Of a stretch of DNA of 64,000 bases, positions 44,501-54,389 are shown in pieces. Both the position numbers and the translations under genes were made by a program. Source of the DNA: Pyropia yezoensis. Lineage: Eukaryota > Rhodophyta > Bangiophyceae > Bangiales > Bangiaceae. Position 1 is the stretch's first letter. Each line of letters opens with the position of its first letter. The notes below the pieces were generated by a model. It was not told where the DNA came from. It did not search any database and was given only the letters and a program-made list of their open reading frames with translations. The stretch covers positions 30,096,063 through 30,160,062 of the forward strand of contig CM020619.1 of the NCBI GenBank assembly GCA_009829735.1, written 5' to 3'.

Positions 44501-45458
44501 CGGCCGACTTGGCTTGGTGCTTCTCCTTTCCAGACTTCGGGTCGCTACTCGCGCCCGCGTTGAGGGTGACCGCTACTACCGGTCCCTCATGTTGGTCGAT
44601 ATAGCCGAACTTGGCTCCCGACTTGAAGTACTTGGCCGACGAGCTCAGGTTCATAACCTGGATCCTCCACGGAGCCCCGGCTTTGGAGTCCATCGTGCCT
44701 AGGGCAACATGCACTTGGTGCTTGCGAGCAAGACGGGGGTTAGGGTGCACCAACCCGTTCCCCGTATAATCAGTTACAACGTCAATGTGCGCCACCGAGT
44801 TGGGGGGCAACGTGACTTTACGGGCTAAACGCAGGGTAACAGTAAGCCCTTCTCTCACAGAGCAAACAGGCTTAGACTGTGAGACTGTCACAGGAGCCAC
44901 AGACTTTCCCTTACAAAGGATGGGGATGGTCTCCCCATTCATCAACTTGACCCAATACTCAGGGCCACAAACCAAAGGCACTTGTGTTACAACATAAGGG
45001 GTACCCAGAAGCAGGGGTACCGATGTACTCTCGACTACTCCATGGGTCACGTCGACCTCATGGGTTCCCAACCTAGCTGGTGGGGTCACGACACCAACGT
45101 TGGGAAGTACCCCACCATTGATGTCAATCAGATGGTCAGCTTTAGACTTCCAGCGTTGGAGCTTCATCTCCTTTGGTAATAGCGACTTGCGTATCAAGGA
45201 GGCTCCTGACCCGGTATCAAGTACGATACGGGCAGAGCAGGCACGGCCGGGGGCTAGTGGCACCCGTCCAGCCACCTGGAAGTTCTCACCCGTCAGCACC
45301 GCGATGACCCGACGTGGGTTTACGTTCTTGGGGAGTCCTACCCGAGGTGGGCGGACCCCCTTAGGTCGCCGCAGTATCCGGCAGGGTTGGTTCGTCCTCT
45401 TGACCCACTTGGCCAAGGCTGCCGTTGTGAGCTTCGGACGGCCAGCTCCAACGGTCAT
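41510..45458 (-). pseudogene. pol: pol of element A (protease-RT-RNase H-integrase-chromodomain)
   Basis: In order: protease ARIVLDTGSGASLI; reverse transcriptase with VCIDYRKLN, VLDCNAGYWQI and YLED in place of the YxDD active site; RNase H (ILDVDASYDQLGCVLL); HHCC zinc-binding integrase N-domain (EHNAPTDGHLG ... CTSCAQNR); integrase core with DILGPLP, SDNGPQFAS and GQSERFNKT; GPY-type KGPYQVL; chromodomain remnant at 41730-41510. A TGA at 43776-43778 replaces the Cys of the KCHLF motif. One base is missing near 41714 compared with element B, which throws the chromodomain out of frame. Unlike B, codon PFCKSQ is intact TGC. Not functional for RT as read. Confidence 0.9.
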
Positions 45459-47400
45459 TCGTTTCCCGCCGACTTGGCGTCTGAGTCTGAGGGCGAAGGG
45501 GAAGACGACGAGTCCGAGGACGACGTGTCCGCCCCCTCCGCCGAGGGTGTGGCGACCGCCATCACCGGTCGAGGTCCACCCTCGCGGCGTGAACGTAATT
45601 CGTTCGTAGCCGACTTCTTACTCGCATTCCTAACAAGTTGTTGAATGCGTTTACTCAACATGGGGCAATCATATGCCCAGTGTCCATCGGAGTTGCAGTT
45701 CCAACACCGATGGTTAGTTCCCGGAGGGGTCTTTCCGACTTGGGAAGCCGATGAGGTACCCTGGGAAGTTCCCACGGCAGCTACTACCCTTTCCTTGCGG
45801 ATTCGGCGTGCCTCTCTCAACTCTCGGGCCTCGCGCGCCTCCTCGCGTTCCTTGGCCAACTCGGCCTGACGCTCCTGGCGTTGTTGCTCCTGCAATTTGC
45901 GGTAGGCCTCACCGCTGCGGTAGGCGAACCTAGCCAACTCGGCCAGGGTCGCCCGGGCAGTGTTATGCTCCCGGGTCTCCATACGGACTGACCAATGGAG
46001 TCCCTCCACGAACCGACTCTTCACCACGGCTTGTGGATGAAGAAGCCCACAAAGATTGTTGAGCTTACGAACTCGCTCCGCACGGACAACTCGTCCTCAG
46101 CCTCTTCCTGGTGAGCCTGGGTAAACTCCTCAACTTGAGAAGCCAACGCGGCTTCATCCACCATAGCTCTCAACAACCAGTTGACGTGCTCCAAGTAGGA
46201 CGTCACCTCACCAGCGCCTCCTCTTGAGGAACTGGGCATGACGGACAGGAGTTCTGTCCGTAGGTCGCCCTTGGTAAACTCCTGTAACATGTAGACAGCC
46301 ATGCCCTCCCTTATGGAATTGTCTTCACAGGCTTTTGTGAAACGACGTAGACACTCAAAGACACGGAGGGGGGGAGTTCCATCCCACTCTGCTTTGTGCC
46401 CAAAAGAGTGAAGTGCATTTTTCTTGGCACGGCCGATAGCTCGGGCCTGAATAGGACCTTACGCCACCGACTTGTTGTGGAGGGCGTAGGTCGCACAGTC
46501 AAAGATCCTCTGATAGACCGGGCTGGCTATCAGGATCTTGGGCGGCACCTCACGTTGAGGGAAAAGCCGCTGAGGCAATGGGGTGAGTTGACCCGCAGTG
46601 CCTATCGTCTGCCGCGGCGAGCTTGGTGCAGCCGCCGGCGTTTCCGAGGGGAACTCCCCCGTGAGGGGCGTACGCCCCACCGAGAATGGTGTGGCTCCCT
46701 CGTTGGGAGTCACAGGGGTCGCCCCCTGTTCGGGGCGACCCGAGACAGGCGTAGGGAGGGATTTCCCCTGCGTCTGCGGGCTCGAAAGCCCCAATCCGGT
46801 CTGGACATCAAGGCCATCTGGCAAACTCGCCACAATCTGATTCAGAATAGTATTCGTCATCGTGACCACCAGGTCCGGCAAAGTCTGCCGTAACACATTG
46901 GTCGCCTTCCGACGGACAGTTTCCGAGAGGAGTGGATTGTCGACTCCAGTTGAGTCTCGGTCCGCCTCCGGGAGTCCACCTGAGGGGTAACCACGATCCT
47001 CAGGGGTCTCAACCGGGGGCATGGGCGCGAGCCCATCGCCGACCAACGGAGGTCCGCCATCCTCCGAAAGCCTAGTTGGCGACGGCTCAAAGCCAAAGTT
47101 GGTTCCAACCCGAGTGGAACCCGCGGGGACAGTCCTCTCACCTTGGGACGTTCCCGTTGAGTGTACCACACGGTGGCCAGACTTCGGCCCACCCACATCA
47201 GAAGTGTCACCCGAATGAACTCCCGACAGAGTCGGGGTGGCCTGTTGCCCGCCCGTACTCCCAGGCCTGCTGGCTTGAGGGACCTCTAGCCCCTCTGCGA
47301 CCCCAGGTAAACCTACCTTTGTCTCACCAGTATTCGAAGGCACTGAAGTACGTGCTTCACCCGTGTACTTCCCAGACGACGGGGGGTCCGAACTAGCCAT
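45455..47400 (-). pseudogene. gag: gag of element A
   Basis: It starts MASSDPPSSGKYTGEARTSV at 47400. The frame stops at TAA 46459-46461 after YALHNKSVA but continues in phase with gag-like sequence (KACEDNSIREGMAVYMLQEF). A frameshift near 46080 moves it to the frame containing SRFVEGLHWSVRMETREHN, a Glu/Arg-rich coiled-coil stretch and the CCHC zinc knuckle CWNCNSDGHWAYDC. It ends AGNE-TGA at 45455. The gag polyprotein packages element RNA into virus-like particles. Both lesions are identical in element B. Confidence 0.85.
45461..45467 (-). promoter_or_regulatory. -1 frameshift heptamer GGGAAAC, element A
   Basis: On the minus strand the gag frame reads G GGA AAC GAA TGA, the canonical X XXY YYZ slip site in phase. 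The downstream stem is the same as in element B (see there). Slippage would fuse gag to pol as GKRMTVGAG. Confidence 0.7.
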
Positions 47401-47499
47401 GTTGGCTAACGATCCGTATGACACGGTCCAAGTCCACCGTTCCTCTGAGACAGAGGGCCCCCTACACCCGGGTGCACCCGGAGGTAAAGTTTACCTCTG

Positions 47500-47517
47500 T
47501 CCCCTGCTGCTCCACCA
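47500..47517 (-). other. Primer binding site, element A
   Basis: On the minus strand TGGTGGAGCAGCAGGGGA begins 2 nt after the 5' LTR. It predicts a primer tRNA with 3' end TCCCCTGCTGCTCCACCA. Confidence 0.75.
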
Positions 47518-47519
47518 AA

Positions 47520-47987
47520 TGTGGCAAAACCTCTCGCACACGCGACACCCAAGTTGGGGCGGTGTACAAGGGCTGCCTCCCGTGTCGGGGGAACCGGAAG
47601 AAGTGCAAGTCGCACACACTCTATCCCTGTTGTGGGGCAATCCCCCCACTGACAAACAAGAAGATGGTGTGTGGTCCAACAGTTTCTTGGTCGGGACGGG
47701 GAAGCAGGGCCAAGCCCCGCTGTACCTCCCCTTATCCCCCCAGGGTCCCCTCAGAATCTCGCCACTCAGAATCTCCCACCCCAGCACCTGCCCATCGGGC
47801 CACACGAAAATTCAAGACTATAAATGCAGAAAACCCTCAAATCCAAGTTGCATTTAGTAATAAGCTAACTATCCCAAACTTAGGGAATACGGACCCAAAT
47901 GCAGGGGGAGGAACGGGTCAGGCTAGTGGCCTGCCGCCCCTTGCATGGTACGTGCTGCCCCCCTACCTGGGTGTCAGTACTGCCACA
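47520..47987 (-). repeat. 5' LTR of element A
   Basis: This 468-bp LTR read on the minus strand starts TGTGGCAGTACTGACA and ends GTTTTGCCACA. It differs from the LTR of element B at only a handful of positions by eye (for example GTACTGACACCC against GTATTGACCCCC). The flanking host bases beyond 47987 are GAGCT. Confidence 0.92.
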
Positions 47988-50444
47988 GAGCTGGCGGCCC
48001 GCTGCCGTGCCGCTGTCGTGCTGTTGCTGGTGGACGAGGATGCTGGCGCGGGGGTGCTGCTGCCGCTCGTGGGCGTGGCCGCAGGCCGCGCCACTGCTGT
48101 GCAGGTGCCGCCGATCGAGCTGGGGGCAGGCTGGCGCGCCGCTGTCGTGTGTCCGCTGGCGAACGAGGTCGGCGTCGCGGCGGTGCGGGTAGCGAGCGGC
48201 TTGACGACAGCCTGCGACAGCTCGTGGGAGTGGCCGCCAGCCACGCCGCCGCTCTTCAAGTGCGGCTGGTCGGGCAGGCGGCCGGCTGGCGCGCCACGCT
48301 CGGGCTGTCGCTGGTGGACAATGTGGCGGGCGCAACAGCGGTCTGTGTGGTGTTGGTGACAGTGGTTGCCATTTTGCTGTCGTACGGTCGATGTTTGGGG
48401 TGCAATGTCGGCTGTGAGGATTGTGTCGTTGGTGGCAGACGCGTACAGCCACCACGCAGCGGCGGAGCTGCCACTCCAAGATGATTCGTGTCCCACTGAG
48501 AGTCCACTGTCTTGAGCCATGACGATGCCGATGCATTTTGAAGAATCGTCTGCTTCCAATCACTTCGCAATGAGGGGATTTCTAAAAATAGCGATCCGCA
48601 AGAACACAGTGCTTCTGCTACCGATGGACGCGCCGGACCTCCTGAGGGGGGGAGACGAACAAGGTGCGTGCGGAGGGGAGCGAAGGTGGAGGCGCCAGTG
48701 GAAGACGCATGGGGTGTGCCAGCGGGTATAGACTGAGGCCAGCAGTAGCACGGCGACGGCCGGCGCCGTGGCCGTCGACGGTCAGCCGCTTGCTCGTGCA
48801 CGAGCACGGGCAGTGGGTGCATGGCGTCTTGATGGATGTGCGCCGGAGGATGAGCGTGATTGTGTGTCTGTTGCGTAAGGGGCCGTTCTCTTCCGTGCCC
48901 AGCCAATGTAGCGCCACCTGCGTCGAGTCCGGTGGCAGGGTGAGCCGGTCGTACATGTCAACGCCCACGCATGCGCACACGCATGCGCACACACGGGGCA
49001 AGGGTAGGGACGGCCACTAACCTCGTCACAGCCACGGGCACGCGCACACAAGACTGTCCCCGAGCACCGCCAGGGAAAAAAAAATAAAACTTGCAACGAC
49101 GGCGCGGCACACACATGCTTCCCGTCCCATTCCGCCACCGTGTTATCTGGCCTCATTCCGCGCGATTGCAAGTCGTATCGTCCCAGTGCGATTTCCCCTT
49201 TTCCTCTATCAACGCATCACCGTCTGTCACGCTCCCCAACATCCCCGCTTACCCCCCCTACGAAATCTGAAAAGTGTTCGAGAGCTTGTCGTTCACGTAG
49301 GCCGCCGGACGGCTTACGCCGCCGTCGGTGCCGCTACCACCATCTGCAGCGCCTATAGCCAGGTCTCCGACTACGCGCCTCGGCGCCGCGAGCGACGTCC
49401 GTGGCCATGCAGCTACACCCGGCACGCCGGCCCGCGAAAACGGGGGAAGGACCGCCCAGGCGCGCCAGCCCTGACTACAGCGCCGCAACGCTCGACCACG
49501 TCCTCCCGAGCATGGTGGCCAGCAATACGGCGGCGATGCCGCCGCTGGCGCCCAGCGCAACGCGCCGACGGACCGCGGCGCTGCCCTCGCCCCTGTCGGC
49601 GCGGCGACCGCCCGTGGCGTGCGCACACCGCGGCATCTGATCAATGGACACAGATGGCAACTGCACCAGGCGAGTGAATGTGGAGAAAGAGACAAGAGTG
49701 CACCCGGGTCAGTATCGGATTCGGCGTCTGCTACGCGACCGGGAGCGTCACGGGTCGTGCAAAAGACTCCCCCAACTACGTCTGACGCATCAAGTCCGCA
49801 CCGCATGACAGCTGAGAGGACCAGGGTGACGACCGACGCAGATCCACGAGAAGAACAGTCGCCCGACCATCCAACGTACCGGTCTCGCGCCCACGTCGTC
49901 ACCATGTGACATACTGCATCAAAAGGCCAGGTGCTCACAGGGTGCTGCGTCATGGGATAGGAATGCGACTGCATGCCGCGAGGGGACGTGCGAGGACGAC
50001 GGTAGTGATGACGTCCATGATGCTGACGACGGTAGGCGAACGGCGAGCGACGACGGCCCCACATCTCGCGGGGTCAGCCTCAATGTGGTTGCGAATTCCG
50101 GGGCAGAAAATGGGAGCAGGTCGCTTACTGTAATGTCGGCTCGGTGCCGGCCGATTGATTCAGTGTCGACTGACGAATGCATGGACTCGACCACTTTTTG
50201 GTAAGAAGTCCGAAGCGGCCGGCAATCCGGGAACGTCTGCAAAGATTGGCGACCGCCCAGGGACAGACAATGAGGAGGGAGTTCCTTTTCTCACAACTTA
50301 CTGCCATCAGGCCGCACGACGAATGGCGCCCGCGCAGCAAAGATCTCTACAGTGCGGTGCGTGTCGCATCACGCACAGTTTCGGTGGATGCCCTGGGGCA
50401 TGCACTGCCTTTGCATTGCTTTGCGATCCGTCACGGCTGCTGCC
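47988..50444. other. Spacer between inverted gypsy copies
   Basis: At 47988-48484 plus frames encode hydrophobic Ala/Val-rich near-repeats of about 40 residues (RAAVVLLLVDEDAGAGVLLP, WRAAVVCPLANEVGVAAVRV) ending in a possible membrane segment. This could be a fragment of a host gene but is not recognised. From 48500 to 50440 I see only compositional frames, a CATGCGCACA-type alternating purine-pyrimidine stretch near 48965-48997 and an A-run near 49075. Confidence 0.4.
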
Positions 50445-51473
50445 ATGTTCTCTGAGCAAGAGAGACTGCACGCACTCGGACTGTATTCCGAAAAGTCCAA
50501 CCAGTTGGCGGACATCATTGGATGCTCGCCCCGGTCTCTGCGCCGCTGGGTTGGCCGGTGGGAGGACGCGGGGACAGTTTGGCAGAATGAGGAGCGTGAG
50601 AACGCGCACATTTACGCCGCCATATTCTCGTCCCCGCTCGCTGCTGCTGTGATGCACCTGGTAGAGGCAGAGCCGGCTGCGTTCCTGAAGGACCACGTCA
50701 AGCTTCTGAAGGAGCTGAGAAGCATGTCTGACGAGTACGCCGACCTCCACGCCAGCGCCGCCACTGTCTATGGTGTGCTACGCTACCATGGCTATACGCG
50801 GAACAAGATTGAGAGGCTGTTTCATGAGCGCAACCTGAACAACCAGCGGCAGTTCGCGCAGACTATGAGCCAGATTCCAAAGCGGTGCATCGTCGGTATC
50901 GACGAGACGCAAAAACCGGGTGAGGACTCGTACAGGAAGTACGGCAGGTCGCAGCGCAGCAGCTCGTGCGAACTGCTCGACCGAGACCCACGCACAACTC
51001 CGAGGACGAGCACGATGATGGCGGTCAGCGCCAGCGCGAGTGTTCTATAAATGCAGACGATGGTGTTAGGGCCTGCCCAAAACTCGGATGACTGGCGGCT
51101 GTTCCTGGAAGACCTGATGCAAGTGGAGGCCATAGGGAAGTACCAGCCCTACCTGCCGTGGGACCTGCAGCCAGCCAATAGCGTGCTGCTATTCGATAAC
51201 GCTGGCATCCATGACCTGCAAGGGGACGACTTCCTGCAGGAGAAAGGCGTGTACCACATCAGGCTCCCCGCCGACTCCCCCAACCTGCAACCTATCAAGG
51301 GGGTGTTCAATGAATTGAAGACGCACATTCGCCACCTTTTCTACTTTGAAAGTCGGCATCTGGACAAGCCTCGACGGTTGCTGGCCGACGCGGCGATGAT
51401 GCTGACACACGCGCAAATCATGGGACAGTTCGTGCGAGTGCAGATGAACATGGATGCTTTGTTGCTGCAATAG
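50445..51473 (+). pseudogene. IS630/Tc1-mariner superfamily transposase, one stop
   Basis: The ATG at 50445 begins MFSEQERLHALGLYSEKSNQ then LADIIGCSPRSLRRWVGRWE, the HTH DNA-binding region. A DDE_3-type catalytic domain follows: CIVGIDETQKPGED (first Asp, Glu), SVLLFDNAGIHDL (second Asp, DNAxxH) and RLPADSPNLQPIKGVFNELK. At the third catalytic position (NPIE or NPID in relatives) this copy has Lys. A TAA at 51048-51050 interrupts the frame, which resumes in phase at MQTMVLGPAQNSDDW. The stop codon and the lost acidic residue make it inactive. No terminal inverted repeats were identified. It lies in the spacer between the inverted gypsy copies. Confidence 0.75.
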
Positions 51474-51823
51474 ACAACCGCAGAACGGCTGTTGCACACA
51501 GAAAGATAAAAAAAAAAAGAGATCTGGCGTTACTGGCAAGACGGTGATGACCGCGCATGCATTCCACTCTCCTGCGCCTGTAGTGGCGGGCGCCTGCTGT
51601 TGGGCGCCCGCAGCTGCCCTCCCCCCCCAGCCACTGCGCACGCATAGACCGCCGCGCAAATTCTAACAGACACCCTCTCCGCGTGCAAAAGCACATCACA
51701 TGCGAAGTCCGCGAAGTGTACGTCACCAACGCAGGCGACGACGTCTTTGCGCGCACACTTTTATGCCGACGCAATGCATTGACGGCTACACTTGTCACCT
51801 GGGCTCGAGCACAGTACCAGGAG

Positions 51824-52291
51824 TGTGGCAGTATTGACCCCCAGGTAGGGGGGCAGCACGTACCATGCAAGGGGCGGCAGGTCACTAGCCTGACCCGTTC
51901 CTCCCCCTGCATTTGGGTCCATATTCCCTAAGTTTGGGATAGTTAGCTTATTACTAAATGCAACTTGGATTTGAGGGTTTTCTGCATTTATAGTCTTGAA
52001 TTTTTGTGTGGCCCGATGGGCAGGTGCTGGGGTGGGAGATTCTGAGTGGCGAGCTTCTGAGGGGACCCTGGGGGGATAAGGGGAGGTACAGCGGGGCTTG
52101 GCCCTGCTTCCCCGTCCCGACCAAGAAACTGTTGGACCACACACCATCTTCTTGTTTGTCAGTGGGGGGATTGCCCCACAACAGGGATAGAGTGTGTGCG
52201 ACTTGCACTTCTTCCGGTTCCCCCGACACGGGAGGCAGCCCTTGTACACCGCCCCAACTTGGGTGTCGCGTGTGCGAGAGGTTTTGCCACA
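51824..52291 (+). repeat. 5' LTR of element B
   Basis: This 468-bp LTR starts TGTGGCAGTATTGACC and ends GTTTTGCCACA. It shares its full length with the LTR of element A and the solo LTR at 26325. Confidence 0.93.
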
Positions 52292-52293
52292 TT

Positions 52294-52311
52294 TGGTGGA
52301 GCAGCAGGGGA
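52294..52311 (+). other. Primer binding site, element B
   Basis: TGGTGGAGCAGCAGGGGA starts 2 nt after the LTR. The same 18-mer follows the unrelated LTR of element C. Confidence 0.78.
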
Positions 52312-52410
52312 CAGAGGTAAACTTTACCTCCGGGTGCACCCGGGTGTAGGGGGCCCTCTGTCTCAGAGGAACGGTGGACTTGGACCGTGTCATACGGATC
52401 GTTAGCCAAC

Positions 52411-54356
52411 ATGGCTAGTTCGGACCCCCCGTCGTCTGGGAAGTACACGGGTGAAGCACGTACTTCAGTGCCTTCGAATACTGGTGAGACAAAGGTAGGT
52501 TTACCTGGGGTCGCAGAGGGGCTAGAGGTCCCTCAAGCCAGCAGGCCTGGGAGTACGGGCGGGCAACAGGCCACCCCGACTCTGTCGGGAGTTCATTCGG
52601 GTGACACTTCTGATGTGGGTGGGCCGAAGTCTGGCCACCGTGTGGTACACTCAACGGGAACGTCCCAAGGTGAGAGGACTGTCCCCGCGGGTTCCACTCG
52701 GGTTGGAACCAACTTTGGCTTTGAGCCGTCGCCAACTAGGCTTTCGGAGGATGGCGGACCTCCGTTGGTCGGCGATGGGCTCGCGCCCATGCCCCCGGTT
52801 GAGACCCCTGAGGATCGTGGTTACCCCTCAGGTGGACTCCCGGAGGCGGACCGAGACTCAACTGGAGTCGACAATCCACTCCTCTCGGAAACTGTCCGTC
52901 GGAAGGCGACCAATGTGTTACGGCAGACTTTGCCGGACCTGGTGGTCACGATGACGAATACTATTCTGAATCAGATTGTGGCGAGTTTGCCAGATGGCCT
53001 TGATGTCCAGACCGGATTGGGGCTTTCGAGCCCGCAGACGCAGGGGAAATCCCTCCCTACGCCTGTCTCGGGTCGCCCCGAACAGGGGGCGACCCCTGTG
53101 ACTCCCAACGAGGGAGCCACACCATTCTCGGTGGGGCGTACGCCCCTCACGGGGGAGTTCCCCTCGGAAACGCCGGTGGCTGCACCAAGCTCGCCGCGGC
53201 AGACGATAGGCACTGCGGGTCAACTCACCCCATTGCCTCAGCGGCTTTTCCCTCAACGTGAGGTGCCGCCCAAGATCCTGATAGCCAGCCCGGTCTATCA
53301 GAGGATCTTTGACTGTGCGACCTACGCCCTCCACAACAAGTCGGTGGCGTAAGGTCCTATTCAGGCCCGAGCTATCGGCCGTGCCAAGAAAAATGCACTT
53401 CACTCTTTTGGGCACAAAGCAGAGTGGGATGGAACTCCCCCCCTCCGTGTCTTTGAGTGTCTACGTCGTTTCACAAAAGCCTGTGAAGACAATTCCATAA
53501 GGGAGGGCATGGCTGTCTACATGTTACAGGAGTTTACCAAGGGCGACCTACGGACAGAACTCCTGTCCGTCATGCCCAGTTCCTCAAGAGGAGGCGCTGG
53601 TGAGGTGACGTCCTACTTGGAGCACGTCAACTGGTTGTTGAGAGCTATGGTGGATGAAGCCGCGTTGGCTTCTCAAGTTGAGGAGTTTACCCAGGCTCAC
53701 CAGGAAGAGGCTGAGGACGAGTTGTCCGTGCGGAGCGAGTTCGTAAGCTCAACAATCTTTGTGGGCTTCTTCATCCACAAGCCGTGGTGAAGAGTCGGTT
53801 CGTGGAGGGACTCCATTGGTCAGTCCGTATGGAGACCCGGGAGCATAACACTGCCCGGGCGACCCTGGCCGAGTTGGCTAGGTTCGCCTACCGCAGCGGT
53901 GAGGCCTACCGCAAATTGCAGGAGCAACAACGCCAGGAGCGTCAGGCCGAGTTGGCCAAGGAACGCGAGGAGGCGCGCGAGGCCCGAGAGTTGAGAGAGG
54001 CACGCCGAATCCGCAAGGAAAGGGTAGTAGCTGCCGTGGGAACTTCCCAGGGTACCTCATCGGCTTCCCAAGTCGGAAAGACCCCTCCGGGAACTAACCA
54101 TCGGTGTTGGAACTGCAACTCCGATGGACACTGGGCATATGATTGCCCCATGTTGAGTAAACGCATTCAACAACTTGTTAGGAATGCGAGTAAGAAGTCG
54201 GCTACGAACGAATTACGTTCACGCCGCGAGGGTGGACCTCGACCGGTGATGGCGGTCGCCACACCCTCGGCGGAGGGGGCGGACACGTCGTCCTCGGACT
54301 CGTCGTCTTCCCCTTCGCCCTCAGACTCAGACGCCAAGTCGGCGGGAAACGAATGA
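52411..54356 (+). pseudogene. gag: gag of element B
   Basis: The start is ATG at 52411 (MASSDPPSSG). The N-terminal ~310 residues are Pro/Thr/Ser/Gly-rich and end in a TAA at 53350-53352. Reading on in the same frame gives AIGRAKKNALHSFGHKAEWD and GMAVYMLQEFTKGDLRTELL, the helical gag core. The frame then shifts near 53730 so that VRKLNNLCGLLHPQAVVKSR and the rest lie in the next frame. A coiled-coil-like KLQEQQRQERQAELAKERE stretch precedes the zinc knuckle CWNCNSDGHWAYDC (C-x2-C-x4-H-x4-C). An acidic Ser tail ends AGNE-TGA. The TAA and the frameshift are shared with copy A, so they predate the duplication of these copies. Confidence 0.87.
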
Positions 54357-54389
54357 CCGTTGGAGCTGGCCGTCCGAAGCTCACAACGG
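54344..54389 (+). promoter_or_regulatory. Predicted -1 ribosomal frameshift signal, element B
   Basis: GGGAAAC at 54344-54350 is read G GGA AAC in the gag frame, followed by GAA TGA. After a 6-nt spacer, CCGTTG-GAGCT (54357-54367) pairs with AGCTC-A-CAACGG (54378-54389). This is an 11-bp stem with one bulged A and a 10-nt loop (GGCCGTCCGA). The loop GGCC could also pair with the downstream GGCC in CTTGGCCAAG (54395-54400 region) as a pseudoknot. Pol is in the -1 frame. The pol ATG (54353) also overlaps the gag stop as ATGA, so termination-reinitiation is an alternative. Confidence 0.7.

Larger units (their letters stand above)
41507..47987 (-). mobile_element. Ty3/gypsy element A, 3'-truncated copy
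   Basis: It reads from a 5' LTR at the high-coordinate end through gag and pol and stops in the 3' untranslated region at about 41507, where homology to element B ends (B equivalent about 58303) and the CACTA relic begins. No 3' LTR is present. Over some 6.5 kb it matches element B in inverted orientation. The coordinate relation for coding parts is close to A = 99811 - B, so indels are very few. Confidence 0.93.

Noticed and set aside
42165..47210. Plus-strand ORFs across element A (and minus-strand ORFs across B)
   Set aside because: They are shadows of gag and pol on the opposite strand; the same set appears mirrored in the other copy.
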